Assembly (NCBI GenBank): GCA_022360175.1 | Contig: JAKSDI010000267.1 | Span: 1-40,405 of the forward strand | Length of the DNA stretch: 40,405 nt | Source of the DNA: Chitinophagales bacterium | GTDB lineage: Bacteria; Bacteroidota; Bacteroidia; Chitinophagales; Saprospiraceae | Direction of reading: 5' to 3' | Shown here: positions 1-7,420 of the stretch, piece after piece | How positions within the stretch are numbered: position 1 is the stretch's first letter | How the letters are laid out: the number at the start of each line of letters is the position of its first letter | Position numbers and translations under genes: made by a program | Notes under the pieces: generated by a model | Seen by the model: only the letters and a program-made list of their open reading frames with translations | Databases searched by the model: none | Told to the model about the DNA's origin: nothing

Positions 1-225
1 ACAAAGAATAGATATTTAATCAGCGTTTGTTAATCCAACTACCCTACTTTGTGTGAGGGCAGTTCGATCAACAATCTCAGTTTCTTTGGCTAATGAAAAA
101 ATGAAATCGTATAATCAGACACAGTTTAATGAACTATCCCCCTATTCTATCAAAATACTTGTGCTAGGCGATTCGGAGAGAATAGAGTTCATTGCTACAT
201 TTCGACCATTCTTGTATTATTTATT
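1..225. other. Left edge, no gene seen
   Basis: I see no convincing coding region here. A 67-codon open frame at 53-256 on the plus strand has no family signature and overlaps the end of the next gene. No clear terminator hairpin follows the minus-strand stop at 226. Confidence 0.5.
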
Positions 226-1887
226 TCATTCTGTTGATCTCGCTTTAATAATTTGACCGCTCCCCACCAATTGATCATACCTCCAAATACTCCATATATA
301 AGTTCCTGATGGAAAATTATTAAGATTTAGCTCTATTTCCCGTCCAGGAATCAGCTGTAAAACCTCTTCGTAAAGTACGCTCCCTTGCTCATTGTGTAAT
401 AGCAATCGATAAGGAAAAAGCAATGGGTTTCCCTGATATTCCATATAAACAACAGATTGAGTAGGATTAGGGTATACCTTTATCGGGAAAATAGTTTTAA
501 ACTTTTCTTCTACTGGAGTAAATGCTGGCCACAATTGCGCCATATACAAATTAGTACTGCCAGTACTATTGAATGTTTGCTGATCAAAAAATGCGGTATT
601 GCCAAAGCCACCTCCCACAAGTACTCTCTGGGTTTCACTAATAGAAATGGAACTTGCATTTGAAAAGTTATCTGCGTCTACTTCTGTCAACCACCTAATT
701 TCCCCTTCTGTATTAAATCCTGCAATAAATGCATTAGGTGTTTGTCCTGTATTCAATTGCTTATCATCTACTATCAAATTTCCTTGGAAAATGCCTCCAA
801 CTACTACTAAGCCTTCCCTTGCACGAATATCTAATCCCTGTTTTGGAGAAGCACCATGTTCCCCTCTTCCCCACTGTGGAACACCTTCTGAATTGTATTT
901 GATCAAAAAGAAATCTGGATTGCCATCATCCGTTTGAATACTAATATTATTGCCCAGGCTCATTACGCCTACCATCTGACCAGTAGCATAAATATTTCCT
1001 TCCTCATCAACCGTTAAGGCACTTAATTCCTCATCGATTACGCCTCCTGCTTTACGTGCCCATAAAGCTTCTCCATCTGGATTATATACTGCCAAAAAAA
1101 CATCTCTGTCAAAAGAATTAGCAATGAGTAATGTATCCGCTATAGTAGTAGTATCATTAAAAAAACCACCTATAACAACACTACCATCGGGCAAGACATC
1201 AACATCATTCGCTCGGGTAGCCTTATTACCTCCCCCTGACTGCACCCATTCTAAATTTCCTTCTCCACTCAGAAGAGCTGCAAAACTATAGGTTGTTTCA
1301 TCCTCAGTTCCTGATATTAAAGTAGAATCAACCAGTTGCAAGCTACGTTCCCAAAAACCAGCAATTGCTATCTTGTCATCATCACGAGCAGCAACACCAT
1401 TTATTTCTTTCAGCCCATCCCCATCATGTATTTGTATCCAACGCAATTCTCCTAGAGGAGATAAGCGGGCTGTAAATAAGGCACGAGGGCTATCTGTGCT
1501 ACTAATTAAGCTATCAGCAAAAGTCATCTCAAACCAAAATGCACCTGTACATACGATATCTCCATCTGGTAAAATATCGATAGCACTTATGAAATCGTCC
1601 TCTATTCCTCCCCCCGTCAGATACCATTCCAACTGCTGATCCGATGAAAAAGAGGCGAGAAAATAATCCGTCCCGCCAGAAGAATTAATGTTTTCTTCTC
1701 CCATAATGATACTATCGTCAAATGCACCTCCTGCTATCCACCCTCCTGTTGCATTATGTACAATAGCACGGCAGGCTTCATTACCTTCTCCATCTAACTG
1801 AGTGGCCCATGACCACTGTTGTCCGACTAATAGGTTGACTATCAACATGGATGCAAAAACTACAAGGAATTTCTTTTTTGTTGGCAT
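226..1887 (-). CDS. Secreted beta-propeller-like protein with T9SS C-terminal sorting domain
   Basis: This 553-residue protein has a signal peptide at residues 1-23 (Lys-rich start, hydrophobic core, end near LLVGQ). Its body is built of imperfect repeats of about 50-60 residues (GG-F / D-F-A/L-xx-L/W-xx), as in the SBBP/delta-60 type repeats of Bacteroidota exported proteins. The last 85 residues hold a type A T9SS sorting domain: a YPNPT motif followed by strands ending in a FPSGTYIW-like segment. It should cross the inner membrane by Sec and the outer membrane by T9SS, and be anchored or released. No catalytic motif is visible, so the function is unknown. It is divergent from the TPR lipoprotein at 1964. 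Class assignment is firm; ligand or role is not. Confidence 0.85.
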   Translation of the reverse strand: MPTKKKFLVVFASMLIVNLLVGQQWSWATQLDGEGNEACRAIVHNATGGWIAGGAFDDSIIMGEENINSSGGTDYFLASFSSDQQLEWYLTGGGIEDDFISAIDILPDGDIVCTGAFWFEMTFADSLISSTDSPRALFTARLSPLGELRWIQIHDGDGLKEINGVAARDDDKIAIAGFWERSLQLVDSTLISGTEDETTYSFAALLSGEGNLEWVQSGGGNKATRANDVDVLPDGSVVIGGFFNDTTTIADTLLIANSFDRDVFLAVYNPDGEALWARKAGGVIDEELSALTVDEEGNIYATGQMVGVMSLGNNISIQTDDGNPDFFLIKYNSEGVPQWGRGEHGASPKQGLDIRAREGLVVVGGIFQGNLIVDDKQLNTGQTPNAFIAGFNTEGEIRWLTEVDADNFSNASSISISETQRVLVGGGFGNTAFFDQQTFNSTGSTNLYMAQLWPAFTPVEEKFKTIFPIKVYPNPTQSVVYMEYQGNPLLFPYRLLLHNEQGSVLYEEVLQLIPGREIELNLNNFPSGTYIWSIWRYDQLVGSGQIIKARSTE

Positions 1888-1931
1888 GATTACCTAAACT
1901 TTGTGTGAACTGATGAGATTTATATTATCCG

Positions 1932-1939
1932 TATCTTTG
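1932..1939 (+). promoter_or_regulatory. Bacteroidota -7 promoter element TATCTTTG
   Basis: TATCTTTG matches the Bacteroidota TAnnTTTG element 24 bp before the chosen ATG at 1964. No TTG lies at the usual 19-21 bp spacing upstream, so support is partial. Its position argues against the upstream in-frame ATG at 1901 being the start of the TPR lipoprotein. Confidence 0.5.
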
Positions 1940-1963
1940 TATTTTCAAAAGAAAAATGTGCTC

Positions 1964-2983
1964 ATGAAAACTAAACAATGGTTCTTATTATTATGGTTGG
2001 CCGTAGGCCTGGTATTAACAGCTTGTAATTCCGAATCCGAAGCGACAGAAGAAACACCACCAGCTATTGTTACCGGTAATCCTGCAATTGACGGGCTGAC
2101 TCAGGAAATTATGAAGAACCCAGAGGATGCAACTCTATATGCTAAAAGAGGAAAGGTATTTTATGATAATAAAGGATATGATGAAGCAATTATTGACTTC
2201 ACATTCGCTGTAAAACTGGATTCAACCCAAATTGAATATTACCATCTACTAGCCAATACCTATATGGAATATTTCAAATCCAGGAAAGCCTTACAGGTAA
2301 TGAAACAGGCTGCCCAGCTTTTCCCGGATGACATAACTACTTTACTCCAACTCAGCGACTATCAACTCATACTGAAACAGCATGACGAGTCTATGAAGAC
2401 TATCAACGGAGTACTAGAAAGAGATCCTCAAAACGCAATGGCTTATTTTATGTTTGGTATGAACTTTAAAGAAACAGGTGATACCATACGTGCGATTAAC
2501 AGCTTCCAAAAAGCGGTAGAATTTGATGCTGATATTACCGATGGATGGCTCAATCTCGGAGAACTATACGAAGCAATAGGCGATCCCTTGGCTGCTCGCT
2601 ATTATGATAACGCTATACGCATAGCTCCTAATGATATTATTGCAATACATTCAAAAGCGGACTACCTATCTCGTCAAAACGATTTGCAGGGAGCTATTGA
2701 TATGTATCGTCAAATTGTAAGAATTGACCCTCAATACGAAGACGCCTATTTTAATTCTGGCCTCATCTATCTGGATATGGATTCTATTCAACAAGCTAAG
2801 CAACAATTTGACCTTACTGTAAAGACCTCTCCTACTCATATACGGGCCTATTACTATAGAGGGCTATCTAGTGAAATGCTTGGGGCTAATGATGCTGCCA
2901 AAAACGATTACGAACAAGCTCTGAAAATGGCTCCTAATTATGAAAAGGCGCAAGAAGGATTGGAAAGACTAGGAGGAAAATGA
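1964..2983 (+). CDS. TPR-repeat lipoprotein
   Basis: This 339-residue protein starts at the ATG at 1964, not the in-frame ATG at 1901. Only the later start places a Lys-rich N-terminus and hydrophobic stretch directly before the lipobox LTAC, and it lies downstream of the promoter-like element at 1932. The mature part is almost wholly tetratricopeptide repeats: about seven 34-residue units with the usual W/L-G-Y-A-F-A-P pattern, such as YAKRGKVFYDNKGYDEAI and AYFNSGLIYLDMDSIQQA. It is probably a membrane-anchored scaffold; no partner can be named. Three GATGTGGT repeats begin at its stop codon. Confidence 0.85.
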   Translation: MKTKQWFLLLWLAVGLVLTACNSESEATEETPPAIVTGNPAIDGLTQEIMKNPEDATLYAKRGKVFYDNKGYDEAIIDFTFAVKLDSTQIEYYHLLANTYMEYFKSRKALQVMKQAAQLFPDDITTLLQLSDYQLILKQHDESMKTINGVLERDPQNAMAYFMFGMNFKETGDTIRAINSFQKAVEFDADITDGWLNLGELYEAIGDPLAARYYDNAIRIAPNDIIAIHSKADYLSRQNDLQGAIDMYRQIVRIDPQYEDAYFNSGLIYLDMDSIQQAKQQFDLTVKTSPTHIRAYYYRGLSSEMLGANDAAKNDYEQALKMAPNYEKAQEGLERLGGK

Positions 2984-3005
2984 TGTGGTGATGTGGTGAT
3001 GTGGT
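2982..3005 (+). repeat. Tandem repeat, 3 x 8 bp (GATGTGGT)
   Basis: Three perfect head-to-tail copies of GATGTGGT start inside the TGA stop codon of the TPR lipoprotein gene. This short G/T-rich array resembles in composition the 7-bp array at 29971-30023, read on the opposite strand. Confidence 0.85.
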
Positions 3006-3193
3006 TAATATCTGATTATGAAAGTAAAACGAGATATGGCTTTTAGTCAACGATAGAACAAACAGCTCAGCTGAGGGATTTTTTTTGAACCACTCTCTTT
3101 AGAGCAACTACTAGCTGAGATGCCGAATATTGAGTAATGACAAAAAAAATTACATATAATGCAACCCCTTGTAAATGCCTCTGTCTTTCATAA

Positions 3194-3805
3194 ATGAAGC
3201 TGAGAACATATAACAAGACAATGCATGCTATAAAGCAATCACCCGCTGCTGATAATAAACGCCTGAAATTGGATTACGCAAGTACACACAAGGACATTGT
3301 CGAAAAGTGCAAGCGTGGAAACAGACGTGCTCAATTTGAGCTGTACCGACTGTATTCCCGTGCCATGTATAGTATATGCGTAAGAATGGTGCAACAAGAG
3401 CAGGAAGCGGAAGACTTATTGCAAGATTCTTTCGTTGATATATTTACTAAACTCCATACGTTTAGATACCAATCCTCTGTGGGAGCCTGGATTAAACGTA
3501 TAGTAGTGAATAATTGTATCAATCATTTGAAACGCAATCGTCTTCTATTTGAAGAACTGGAAACAAGGCATACTGGCATTATCGACGAGTATACCGATAA
3601 AGAGGAAAAAGAATTACCTCTAAATGTTGCATCTGTGAAAAAAGCCATTAGCAAATTACCAGATGGGTATCGAGTGGTTTTTTCCCTATACATCATGGAA
3701 GGTTATGACCATAAAGAGATTGCGGAAATACTAGAAATAACAGAAGCTACTTCTAAATCTCAGTATAGCCGTGCAAAAAAGAAACTGAGAGAGATGTTGG
3801 GCTAA
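3194..3805 (+). CDS. RNA polymerase sigma factor, ECF (sigma-70 family)
   Basis: This is a 203-residue ECF sigma factor. Sigma region 2 spans about residues 45-115 (RRAQFELYRLYSRAMYSIC, then EAEDLLQDSFVDIF and the SVGAWIKRIVVNNCINHLKR helix). Sigma region 4 spans about 150-200 (ISKLPDGYRVVFSLYIMEGY, then HKEIAEILEI and the recognition helix with SKSQYSRAKKKL). It would direct RNA polymerase to a dedicated promoter set. An ATG at 3221 is an alternative start. The next two plus-strand genes encode a one-TM protein and an exported DUF4097-like protein, a layout suggesting envelope-linked control, although no canonical zinc anti-sigma domain is present. Confidence 0.92.
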   Translation: MKLRTYNKTMHAIKQSPAADNKRLKLDYASTHKDIVEKCKRGNRRAQFELYRLYSRAMYSICVRMVQQEQEAEDLLQDSFVDIFTKLHTFRYQSSVGAWIKRIVVNNCINHLKRNRLLFEELETRHTGIIDEYTDKEEKELPLNVASVKKAISKLPDGYRVVFSLYIMEGYDHKEIAEILEITEATSKSQYSRAKKKLREMLG

Positions 3806-3916
3806 GTCCCAACTTCACTCATCAGCTATGTCGGGCAAAAGATGAATAGTGAGTAATTTTTTTTTCTTTAAACTTTTCCCCTCAAAAACCATTAAAAACG
3901 TATAACCTTTATTTAC

Positions 3917-4465
3917 ATGAAACAGCGTGATCAACTCGAGCAGTTTATTTTGGATAGGCGGGATGCATTTGATGATGCTGTACCCGGTCTGAAAGCATGG
4001 GGCGAAATCAGCAAAGAGCTGGATCGCCGTAAACACAAAAAACATATATTGTGGCGTGCTATAGGAGTAGCAGCTTCGGTACTGATACTTCTTATGAGTG
4101 GTGCCCTAATGGGAAGACATTACACTCAACAACAATATGCTGAAGCTCCATTAGAAAAAGTAGCCCCAGAGTATGCACAGCTAGAAAAACAATACCAAGA
4201 AGAGATCAATCAGAAATATGCCCAATTGGCTAGTTTCAACAAGGTAGGAGTTGTTGATCAGGATTTGGCTCAACTGGACGAAGTGATGAAAGAATTGAAG
4301 GAAGAATTGTTAGTGGCCCCAAGAGGTAAAGAAATGGAAATTGTAGAAAGCTTGTTGAATAGTTATCAAGCTAAAGTAGCCATCCTTGAACGGGTACTGG
4401 AACGTATTCAACCTACTAGCCCGAATAGTGAAAAAGGAGAATCAAAAGATGAAATTAGTATTTAA
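3917..4465 (+). CDS. Single-TM membrane protein, putative anti-sigma-like partner
   Basis: This 182-residue protein has a soluble basic N-terminus (residues 1-48), one membrane helix at about 49-67 (LWRAIGVAASVLILLMSGAL) and an outer part of about 110 residues that is charged, helical and probably coiled coil. The topology and the place directly after an ECF sigma gene resemble anti-sigma factors. However, there is no HxxxCxxC zinc motif and the cytoplasmic part is short, so this role is inferred from position only. Its 3' end overlaps the next gene by 17 bp, indicating translational coupling. Confidence 0.65.
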   Translation: MKQRDQLEQFILDRRDAFDDAVPGLKAWGEISKELDRRKHKKHILWRAIGVAASVLILLMSGALMGRHYTQQQYAEAPLEKVAPEYAQLEKQYQEEINQKYAQLASFNKVGVVDQDLAQLDEVMKELKEELLVAPRGKEMEIVESLLNSYQAKVAILERVLERIQPTSPNSEKGESKDEISI

Positions 4466-5669
4466 TAAACATAATCGTCACACTAAACGCAAGAAGTTCA
4501 ATAGCCCGCACTCTTCTCTTTCTGCTTTTATAAAAAACAAATACCTATTATTCGTACTGCCACTCTTGGTCTGTGTATCTTGGAGTAGCTCCCTTCCTTT
4601 TCGTCAACAAGTACCACAACCTGACGACCATGAATACTCAAAGATCATCAAAAAAGAAATCCCTTTTTCTCCTTACGGACAGGTTAGCCTTAGTAATAAG
4701 TATGGTAAAATTGAAGTAGCACCCTGGAACAAAAACCGTGTTAAGGTAGCTGCTACCATCCTGGTAAGAGCAGGTGCTGAATATTATGCTGAAAGGGTAT
4801 TTGAACGCATCAAAATCCAATTTTCTCATCGCGGCGATGTATTCAGTATCGCTACTGACATTTTGCCTCCTAAACAAGAATGGTGGCTCTGGGGTGGAGA
4901 AATTCAGGATGATTATACGATTAATTACAAGGTCTATATGCCAGCCACTGCTGCTATCAAAATCAATAATCGGCACGGAGATATTGAAGTGCGTGGCATT
5001 CACGGCAAAGCGAACCTGTTTGTACAGCACGGCAATATCAATATAATTGACCTGGGTGACGAAGCTTCTATTTATATAGAAGATGGTCATGCATTCGTTG
5101 GGAAAGTAGGGATACTTAAAGCTGATATACGCCACGCTCGCGTAAGACTGGAAGAAGCTCGTCAACTTGAAATTGATAGCCGCTTTTCCAGGCTAAGGCT
5201 AGAAAATGCCGAAGAAGTAATCAGCAATTCCAGATATGATACTTACACACTACAGAAAGTAGGTAGATTCATTAATGAAGGCAGATATGATGATATCGAA
5301 ATTGAATTTGCTGAAGAAATTGATGTTACAAGTAAGCTTTCCGATCTTTTTATAGAAGAAGTAAGCAAAAGCCTTTTGTTAGATATTGATAGCAGTAATG
5401 TTCAGGCTGCACAAATAGGTGAACATTTTCGCCATGTAGACCTTAGTGGTAAATTTACTGACTTCAGTATAGGTACTTCCGACATTCGCCAATATCAATT
5501 AGATGCTATTGCTAATTACGCTGGCATCCGCTATCCTCATAACCTTTCTGTTGAATACGAACGCGATCTTGGCACTAAACATGAAGTGAAGGGATGTAGA
5601 GGAAGTAAACCTGCTCCAAGAATTATCCGTGCCCGATTGAATTACGGTTCTTTAAAATTAGAAGATTAA
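4449..5669 (+). CDS. Exported DUF4097-like protein (putative adhesin-type beta-helix)
   Basis: I place the start at ATG 4449, preceded by AAAAGGAGA at the right spacing and giving 406 residues; an in-frame ATG at 4386 would overlap the upstream gene much more. A hydrophobic segment at about residues 30-48 (YLLFVLPLLVCVSWSS) is a signal peptide or anchor after an unusually long basic leader. The mature part has short repeating beta-strands (SNKYGKIEVAPWNKNRVKV, INNRHGDIEVRGIHGKANL), typical of the DUF4097/DUF2807 beta-helix families. In Bacteroidota such genes often sit beside ECF sigma and anti-sigma genes, as here. The biochemical role is unknown. Confidence 0.75.
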   Translation: MKLVFNKHNRHTKRKKFNSPHSSLSAFIKNKYLLFVLPLLVCVSWSSSLPFRQQVPQPDDHEYSKIIKKEIPFSPYGQVSLSNKYGKIEVAPWNKNRVKVAATILVRAGAEYYAERVFERIKIQFSHRGDVFSIATDILPPKQEWWLWGGEIQDDYTINYKVYMPATAAIKINNRHGDIEVRGIHGKANLFVQHGNINIIDLGDEASIYIEDGHAFVGKVGILKADIRHARVRLEEARQLEIDSRFSRLRLENAEEVISNSRYDTYTLQKVGRFINEGRYDDIEIEFAEEIDVTSKLSDLFIEEVSKSLLLDIDSSNVQAAQIGEHFRHVDLSGKFTDFSIGTSDIRQYQLDAIANYAGIRYPHNLSVEYERDLGTKHEVKGCRGSKPAPRIIRARLNYGSLKLED

Positions 5670-5682
5670 GTACAACTTTCCC

Positions 5683-5712
5683 TTGTAGATTTCTAAAAAA
5701 CACTTACCTTCG
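5683..5712 (+). promoter_or_regulatory. Promoter: TTG (5683-5685), 19 bp, TACCTTCG (5705-5712)
   Basis: A TTG and a TACCTTCG element separated by 19 bp fit the Bacteroidota primary sigma (-33/-7) architecture, with C replacing the third T of TTTG. Transcription would start near 5718, giving a leader of about 120 nt before the SulP start at 5838. The same TACCTTCG variant lies before the PhnA-like gene at 28471. Confidence 0.65.
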
Positions 5713-5837
5713 CGCCCTCAAAACATTGAGACAAACCAAATAGTGTTTGTTTCACTACCCAACCCTATCCATATTTTCAGAACAAAATTTCAAGATTCTT
5801 ATTTTTTACAAAATATAAGAACCGATAACGCATTGCC

Positions 5838-7367
5838 ATGAAAAAGTTATTTAACCTTTTTGATCTTAGTCAGAAGGTAGATTACAAAACTGAAATCCTA
5901 TCGGGCATGACGGTCGCGATGGCCCTTATTCCTGAAGCAGTAGCTTTTGCCCTTATCGCGGGCCTATCTCCTCTCACCGGCCTATATGCGGCCTTTATGA
6001 TGGGGCTTGTTACTTCGGTACTTGGAGGCCGTCCGGGTATGATTTCTGGAGCGACAGGTGCTGTTGCTGTTGTCATTGCTTCTTTAGCACTTTCCCATGG
6101 AGTTGAATATGTATTTGCAACTGTAATTTTAGCAGGTATTATTCAGGTGGCGGCAGGCATGCTCCGTCTGGGTAAGCTAATGCGATTAGTACCTCATCCT
6201 GTTATTTTTGGTTTTGTTAATGGCCTGGCAATTATCATATTCATGTCTCAATTAGAGCAGTTTAAAGCTCCTTCCGGAGAATGGCTCAATGGCAATGAAC
6301 TCTATTTATTATTAGGCTTAGTGTTTCTTACCATGCTAATTATCTGGGGACTACCCAAGCTAACAAAAATAGTACCGGCATCTCTCGCTGCAATTCTTAC
6401 CATTTTTGGCTTGGTAACTTTTCTTGGTTTGGATACTAAAACAGTAGGTGATATCGCTTCTATTCAAGGAAGTTTTCCTCCATTCCATATCCCTATGGTA
6501 CCTTTTACGTTTGAAACTTTTATGGTGATTATTCCTTACGCAGGTATAATGGCAGGAGTTGGCTTGATAGAAAGCTTGCTTACGCTAAATATTATTGATG
6601 AAATCACTGAAACAAGAGGGCGAGGCAATAAGGAAGCAGTAGCGCAAGGGACGGCTAATATTCTTTCTGGCTTATTCTCAGGTATGGGTGGATGTGCGAT
6701 GATTGGACAAAGCCTTATCAATATTTCAGCTGGAGCAAGAGCTCGTTTATCAGGGATTGTAGCAGCAGTAATGCTACTGGTATTCATCATGTTTGGAGCC
6801 AATCTAGTTGAAAAACTCCCTATGGCGGCACTCACTGGCTTAATGATTATGGTAGCTATAGGTACTTTTGAATGGGCGAGCCTACGTACAATTAATAAGA
6901 TGCCTCCTTCTGATATTTTTGTGATGGCTTTAGTTACGTTAATTACAGCTATACTACACAATCTGGCACTTGCTGTTTTGATCGGCGTAATCATTGCTGC
7001 ACTTGTTTTTGCATGGGATAATGCCAAGCGTATTCGCGCTCGTAAACGCATTGACGAAAATGGTGTAAAGCACTATGAAATATACGGCCCACTATTTTTT
7101 GGCTCCATAGCTGTTTTTAACGATAAGTTCGATGTACTCAATGATCCTGATGAAATCATTATCGACTTTCGCGAAAGCAGAGTAGTAGATATGTCTGCAA
7201 TAGAAGCACTTAATAAGATTACAGAACGCTATCATAAAGTTGGTAAAAAAGTACATTTACAACACCTCAGCCCTGATTGCCGTAAGCTACTCAAAAATGC
7301 TGAAGCTATTATCGATGTCAATGTAGTAGAAGATCCAACGTACAAATTGGTAGTTGATGTAGTCTAA
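5838..7367 (+). CDS. SulP family inorganic anion transporter with STAS domain
   Basis: This 509-residue protein has the SulP layout. A membrane domain with 10-14 hydrophobic segments fills residues 12-395 and carries the family signature near the start (MTVAMALIPEAVAFALIAGL, then GLYAAFMMGL). A cytoplasmic STAS domain at about 410-505 contains the IIIDFRESRVVDMSAIEAL segment. SulP members carry sulfate, bicarbonate or other anions by H+ or Na+ coupling; sequence alone does not fix the substrate here. It has its own promoter-like element at 5683-5712. The acylase gene follows after 37 bp, so the two could be co-transcribed unless the hairpin at 7389-7420 ends the transcript. Confidence 0.92.
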   Translation: MKKLFNLFDLSQKVDYKTEILSGMTVAMALIPEAVAFALIAGLSPLTGLYAAFMMGLVTSVLGGRPGMISGATGAVAVVIASLALSHGVEYVFATVILAGIIQVAAGMLRLGKLMRLVPHPVIFGFVNGLAIIIFMSQLEQFKAPSGEWLNGNELYLLLGLVFLTMLIIWGLPKLTKIVPASLAAILTIFGLVTFLGLDTKTVGDIASIQGSFPPFHIPMVPFTFETFMVIIPYAGIMAGVGLIESLLTLNIIDEITETRGRGNKEAVAQGTANILSGLFSGMGGCAMIGQSLINISAGARARLSGIVAAVMLLVFIMFGANLVEKLPMAALTGLMIMVAIGTFEWASLRTINKMPPSDIFVMALVTLITAILHNLALAVLIGVIIAALVFAWDNAKRIRARKRIDENGVKHYEIYGPLFFGSIAVFNDKFDVLNDPDEIIIDFRESRVVDMSAIEALNKITERYHKVGKKVHLQHLSPDCRKLLKNAEAIIDVNVVEDPTYKLVVDVV

Positions 7368-7388
7368 CCCCAAAAAGCTCTTATATTT

Positions 7389-7420
7389 AGAGGCAAAACA
7401 CCTTATGCGTTTTTGCCTCT
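7389..7420 (+). promoter_or_regulatory. 10-bp perfect inverted repeat enclosing the acylase start codon
   Basis: AGAGGCAAAA (7389-7398) and TTTTGCCTCT (7411-7420) are exact reverse complements around a 12-nt loop that contains the ATG at 7405. It follows the SulP stop by 21 bp. It could be an intrinsic terminator-like structure of sulP, or an mRNA hairpin that presents or hides the start codon of the acylase. Confidence 0.55.

Noticed and set aside
53-256. 67-codon plus-strand open frame at the left edge
   Set aside because: No family features or promoter, and it runs into the 3' end of the T9SS protein gene on the other strand.
4638-5165. 175-codon minus-strand open frame
   Set aside because: It lies wholly inside the DUF4097-like gene, whose beta-repeat pattern is clear; the antisense product has no recognisable features.
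6536-7051. 171-codon minus-strand open frame
   Set aside because: Antisense to the membrane part of SulP; its Ile/Ala/Thr-rich product mirrors the hydrophobic codons of the real gene.
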